Shown here piece after piece: positions 7,248-9,479 of a stretch of DNA of 9,479 bases. The position numbers and the translations under genes were made by a program. Source of the DNA: an uncultured Acidimicrobiaceae bacterium (GTDB taxonomy: Bacteria; Actinomycetota; Acidimicrobiia; Acidimicrobiales; MedAcidi-G1); the NCBI GenBank assembly GCA_913054115.1, contig CAJXIS010000057.1, positions 1-9,479 on the forward strand. The letters are read 5' to 3'. The notes below the pieces were generated by a model that did not search any database, was not told where the DNA came from, and was given only the letters and a program-made list of their open reading frames with translations. Numbering within the stretch: the first letter of the stretch is position 1; the number at the start of each line of letters is the position of its first letter.

Positions 7248-7335
7248 GTCCCCGAATCCCCGAACCGTCGTTCGGGCCGTCGGCCCCCGGGTCGGCGGGG
7301 TTCTGCCCCGTTCCGTCAAGCAGGGAGTCTCCATC
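7248..7335. other. Hairpin-rich intercistronic spacer
   Basis: This 88-base gap is the longest within the plus-strand series. It holds CCCGAAC-CGTC-GTTCGGG (7259-7276, seven-pair stem, four-base loop), GGGCC-GTC-GGCCC (7274-7286), CCCCG-N6-CGGGG (7285-7300) and CGGGG-TTCTG-CCCCG (7296-7310). Neighbouring hairpins share arms, so not all can form at once. No T-run follows, so this is not a standard intrinsic terminator. It may be an mRNA processing or stability element or a partial terminator that lowers expression of the oxidoreductase. Confidence 0.35.
7322..7327 (+). promoter_or_regulatory. Ribosome binding site that fixes a GTG start
   Basis: AGGGAG lies 8 bases before GTG 7336. The same frame is open further upstream to an ATG at 7174, but that would overlap the preceding gene by 74 bases and would add Arg/Pro-rich residues with no family resemblance. 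The FAD-binding fold begins only 10 residues after the GTG, so 7336 is the better start. Confidence 0.6.
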
Positions 7336-8676
7336 GTGAGTTCTTCGCCAGTACCCGAGTCCGTCCGCTACTGCATCATCGGTGCCGGAATCCACGGCCT
7401 GTCGACCGCCTGGCACCTGGCCCGCGAGCTCAAGGCCCGCGGCACCGGTGACGGCAGCGACATCGTCGTCCTCGAGAAGTCACACGCCGGCGCCGGCCCT
7501 TCGGGGATCGCCTGCGGCGTGGTCCGCAACAACTACTTCCAGCCAGCCATGCGCGAGTTGATGGCCCACTCGGTCCAGGTGTGGGAGTCGGACCCCGAGG
7601 CGTTCGAGTACCACCCGGTCGGCTACCTCCAGATCTCCTACGAGGAGATGCGGGAAGACGTGGCGACCATTGCCACCCAGCAGGAGGCCATCGGCTACGA
7701 GTCGGTCTTCATCGAGGGCGAGCAGGAGACCGCCACCTACATGAAGGGCATCTTCGACGACTGGCGCTGCACCGGAGTGACCAGCGTCCTGCACGAAAAG
7801 AAGGGTGGCTACGCCCACAACATGGCGACCGTCAACGCCCTCCTGGCCAAGGTCGAGGCAGAGGGCGTCAGCGTGGTCACCGATGTGCTGGTGACCGAAC
7901 TGGCCGTGAACGGTGGCGCCGTCACCCATGTGGTCACCAACGAGGGCCAGGCCATTGCCGTCGACCATGTCGTCGCCGCCGCCGGCCCCTGGGTGCCGAA
8001 GTTGTGGGAGATGCTCGACCTGCCCGACACCACGGACATCCTCGTGGACGGCGAGATCCTCACCCAGCCGACCTGGAAGTTCTGGGCCCTCCAGGAGGGC
8101 ACCCTCGACGTCGATCCCGGCTACCTCATGAACAACGAGGGCACGATGCCCCCGGTCGTCCACGTCGATGCCGATGCGCCGCTGTACGACGAGGACGGCA
8201 AGCAGCTCATCGACGGCAAGTGGGGCATCTACTACAAGCCCGACTTCAACTTCGGCGGCGTGCAGGGCGGTTACATGCCCTACCCGGTCGAGCGTCCCTG
8301 GCGGGATGTCGCCATCGACCCGTACGGCCCGTCCAGCCCGGACTTCATCGTCGGCGAGGATTTCCGCGAGGTGTGGGCGTCGGCCCTTTCGCACTGTCAG
8401 GGTCGGTTCGAGGGCAAGGCCAGCCTCATGAGCCACGCTCCCTCGGGCGGTATCGGAGCCTTCACCCCCGACAGCTTCCCCGTGTTCGACACCTTCTGCG
8501 AGAACGTCTACGTGATCGCCGATTCGAACCACGGGTTCAAGATGATCGGCGTGGGTGCCCTCGTGGCCAAGGAGCTGGTCGGCGAGACGCAGTCGCTGCT
8601 CGAGCCGTTCCGGTACTCCCGGTACGCCGCCGGTCGCCTGCACCCGCTCAGCAACTCGCCGTACCCCTGGAGCTAG
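7336..8676 (+). CDS. FAD-dependent oxidoreductase, DAO / sarcosine oxidase beta-like
   Basis: 446 residues from GTG 7336. The N-terminal Rossmann motif GAGIHG (16-21) and the downstream acidic residue E47 (VVLEKS) bind the ADP part of FAD. GPSGIACGVVRNNY and the later VVAAAGPWVPK are typical of D-amino-acid oxidase (DAO) family enzymes such as sarcosine oxidase beta and dimethylglycine dehydrogenases. The C-terminal DSNHGFKMIGVGALVAKELVG is the second FAD-contacting segment. Such enzymes oxidise secondary or tertiary amino acids to imines, with release of formaldehyde or transfer to folate when the substrate is N-methylated. Its place after the ligase and synthase genes suggests it acts on their product, for example N-methylglutamate, as a single-chain counterpart of the multi-subunit dehydrogenase. 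The heterotetramer partner subunits alpha, gamma and delta are absent from the window. Electron acceptor and substrate are unknown. Confidence 0.83.
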   Translation: MSSSPVPESVRYCIIGAGIHGLSTAWHLARELKARGTGDGSDIVVLEKSHAGAGPSGIACGVVRNNYFQPAMRELMAHSVQVWESDPEAFEYHPVGYLQISYEEMREDVATIATQQEAIGYESVFIEGEQETATYMKGIFDDWRCTGVTSVLHEKKGGYAHNMATVNALLAKVEAEGVSVVTDVLVTELAVNGGAVTHVVTNEGQAIAVDHVVAAAGPWVPKLWEMLDLPDTTDILVDGEILTQPTWKFWALQEGTLDVDPGYLMNNEGTMPPVVHVDADAPLYDEDGKQLIDGKWGIYYKPDFNFGGVQGGYMPYPVERPWRDVAIDPYGPSSPDFIVGEDFREVWASALSHCQGRFEGKASLMSHAPSGGIGAFTPDSFPVFDTFCENVYVIADSNHGFKMIGVGALVAKELVGETQSLLEPFRYSRYAAGRLHPLSNSPYPWS

Positions 8677-8701
8677 ATCTCTGGGGCCAGATCCCTGGGA
8701 G
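8677..8701. repeat. Short convergent gap with imperfect direct repeats
   Basis: Two convergent genes are separated by 25 bases. AGATCTCTGGGG (8675-8686) and AGATCCCTGGGA (8689-8700) match at 10 of 12 bases. The copies of CCCTGG(G)AGCTAG at the two gene ends (8665-8676 and 8693-8705) are nearly identical, so each gene stops within a CTAG. GATCT (8676-8680) and AGATC (8689-8693) could pair as a weak stem. No convincing bidirectional terminator is visible. Confidence 0.3.
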
Positions 8702-9479
8702 CTAGCGGTCCGAGGGTTCCCGTTCAAAGAGCCGGCGCTCGATCTCGGTGGGCCAGGGCCAGCCCAGGAGCCTTCCGGCGGCGAGCGCACCGAGTGCGGG
8801 GGCGCACTTGGCGGCGTAGCCGTTGCCGCCGATGAGCGCACTGACCCGATCGGTCAGGTCGTCGATGACCGGATGGCCGGACGCCGTGTAGGTGGTGACA
8901 CAGGGGACCGTGCGGCGTCGGACCACGTCACGGTCGAGGAGTAGGCCGGGGAGCAGGTCGAGGAGCAGCCGTTCCTGGCCGGCGGCTCCCTCGAGGTCGC
9001 CATCGGTGCGGAACCAGGCAGAGATCCGGTCGGCGTCGAGTCGCCGCCCATGGTGTGAGACGCCGATCTTGACCACGACACGCCCGTCCGGGCCGGCCTT
9101 CGGCGGGAGCACGAAGCAGTGTCGGTCCTCGGCGTCGGGCTTGACGATGAGGCTTGGCAGGTCGGCCAGCCGCTCGGCGTCGGCGGGGGAGAGCTCGACG
9201 TGGAGCATGGTGTGGGTACCGACGGTCAGGTCCAGGTCACCGGCCGGCGTGTCGCCGTGGGCGAAGAATGGCCCCGTGGCGAGCACGACCCGATCGGCGG
9301 CGAACGTTCCGGCCGACGTCCCGAGCTCGACGACGTCTCCCCGGTCGAGCACCGAGGTGACCAGTGCGTCGATGACGGTGCCACCGGCGGAGGCGCAGGC
9401 CGTGCCCTCGGCCCGAACGTAGGCCCGGGGGTCGAGATGCCCGGCGCCCGGCCCCTGGTGGATCCCGTGGAGGCCCTCG
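8702..9479 (-). CDS. DAO-family FAD oxidoreductase, monomeric sarcosine oxidase-like, N-terminus cut by window edge
   Basis: The minus-strand frame is open from 9478 to a stop at 8702-8704 and gives 258 C-terminal residues; the start and the FAD Rossmann motif lie beyond the right edge. An in-frame ATG at 9352 is internal, since upstream residues (GAGHLDPRAYVRA, then GGTVID) continue the family pattern. Visible parts are ADRVVLATGPF (FAD-domain strand), KIGVSHHGRRLD, and VPCVTTYTASGHPVID, whose Cys (codon 8900-8902) aligns by eye with the cysteine that carries covalent flavin in monomeric sarcosine oxidase. IGGNGYAAKCAPALGALAAGRLLG follows, the C-terminal FAD-contacting helix. It probably oxidises a secondary amine or amino acid such as sarcosine or pipecolate, with oxygen as likely acceptor. 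It is on the opposite strand from, and clearly different in sequence to, the oxidoreductase it converges with. Substrate is uncertain. Confidence 0.8.
   Translation of the reverse strand, partial: EGLHGIHQGPGAGHLDPRAYVRAEGTACASAGGTVIDALVTSVLDRGDVVELGTSAGTFAADRVVLATGPFFAHGDTPAGDLDLTVGTHTMLHVELSPADAERLADLPSLIVKPDAEDRHCFVLPPKAGPDGRVVVKIGVSHHGRRLDADRISAWFRTDGDLEGAAGQERLLLDLLPGLLLDRDVVRRRTVPCVTTYTASGHPVIDDLTDRVSALIGGNGYAAKCAPALGALAAGRLLGWPWPTEIERRLFEREPSDR

Noticed and set aside
7174..7335. Upstream extension of the FAD oxidoreductase to an ATG at 7174
   Set aside because: It would overlap the small acidic gene by 74 bases and run through the hairpin spacer. The ribosome site before GTG 7336 and the nearby FAD motif favour the shorter start.
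1..9479. CRISPR arrays, tRNA or rRNA genes, insertion sequences, toxin-antitoxin or defence genes
   Set aside because: No regularly spaced repeats, RNA gene signatures, transposase motifs or flanking inverted repeats were seen. Base composition and codon use appear uniform across the genes.

Overview
The window is high-GC, densely packed bacterial DNA with Shine-Dalgarno sites of the GGAGG type and GC-ending codons. It looks like an actinobacterium. The protein style would fit a marine or soil Acidimicrobiia-like lineage, but that is an impression and no marker gene is present. There are no RNA genes, insertion sequences, CRISPR arrays or phage genes. All recognisable genes belong to one theme: nitrogen and one-carbon flow from methylated amines or N-methyl amino acids.

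Layout. Positions 1-1960 (minus strand) hold a large fusion protein cut by the left edge: a DUF1989 (urea-carboxylase-associated) region followed by a GcvT-type aminomethyltransferase. A 225-base divergent intergenic region (1961-2185) carries a near-consensus promoter, a compact three-half-site palindromic operator candidate, and a possible 15-codon leader ORF. From 2186 a plus-strand operon runs: GlnT/GmaS-type glutamine synthetase-like ligase (2186-3598), class II glutamine amidotransferase (3670-4599), GXGXG subunit (4587-5375), FMN/iron-sulfur glutamate-synthase-type subunit (5388-6818), and an unrecognised acidic 139-residue protein (6828-7247). After an 88-base hairpin-rich gap comes a sarcosine-oxidase-like FAD oxidoreductase (7336-8676). 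A second, unrelated DAO-family flavoprotein converges on it from the minus strand (8702 to the right edge) and is cut at its N-terminus.

How they may work together. The ligase plus the three split glutamate-synthase-like subunits match the gmaS-mgsABC set of the N-methylglutamate pathway, and equally the rhizobial glnT-glxBCD set. In the first reading they would move a methylamino group onto a glutamate skeleton. The FAD oxidoreductase would then oxidise the resulting N-methyl amino acid. The divergent GcvT fusion would capture the released one-carbon unit on tetrahydrofolate. The usual four-subunit N-methylglutamate dehydrogenase (mgdABCD) is not in this window. Its replacement by a single-chain oxidoreductase plus the small acidic protein and the DUF1989-GcvT fusion is the most interesting inference here. 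Substrates cannot be read from the sequence.
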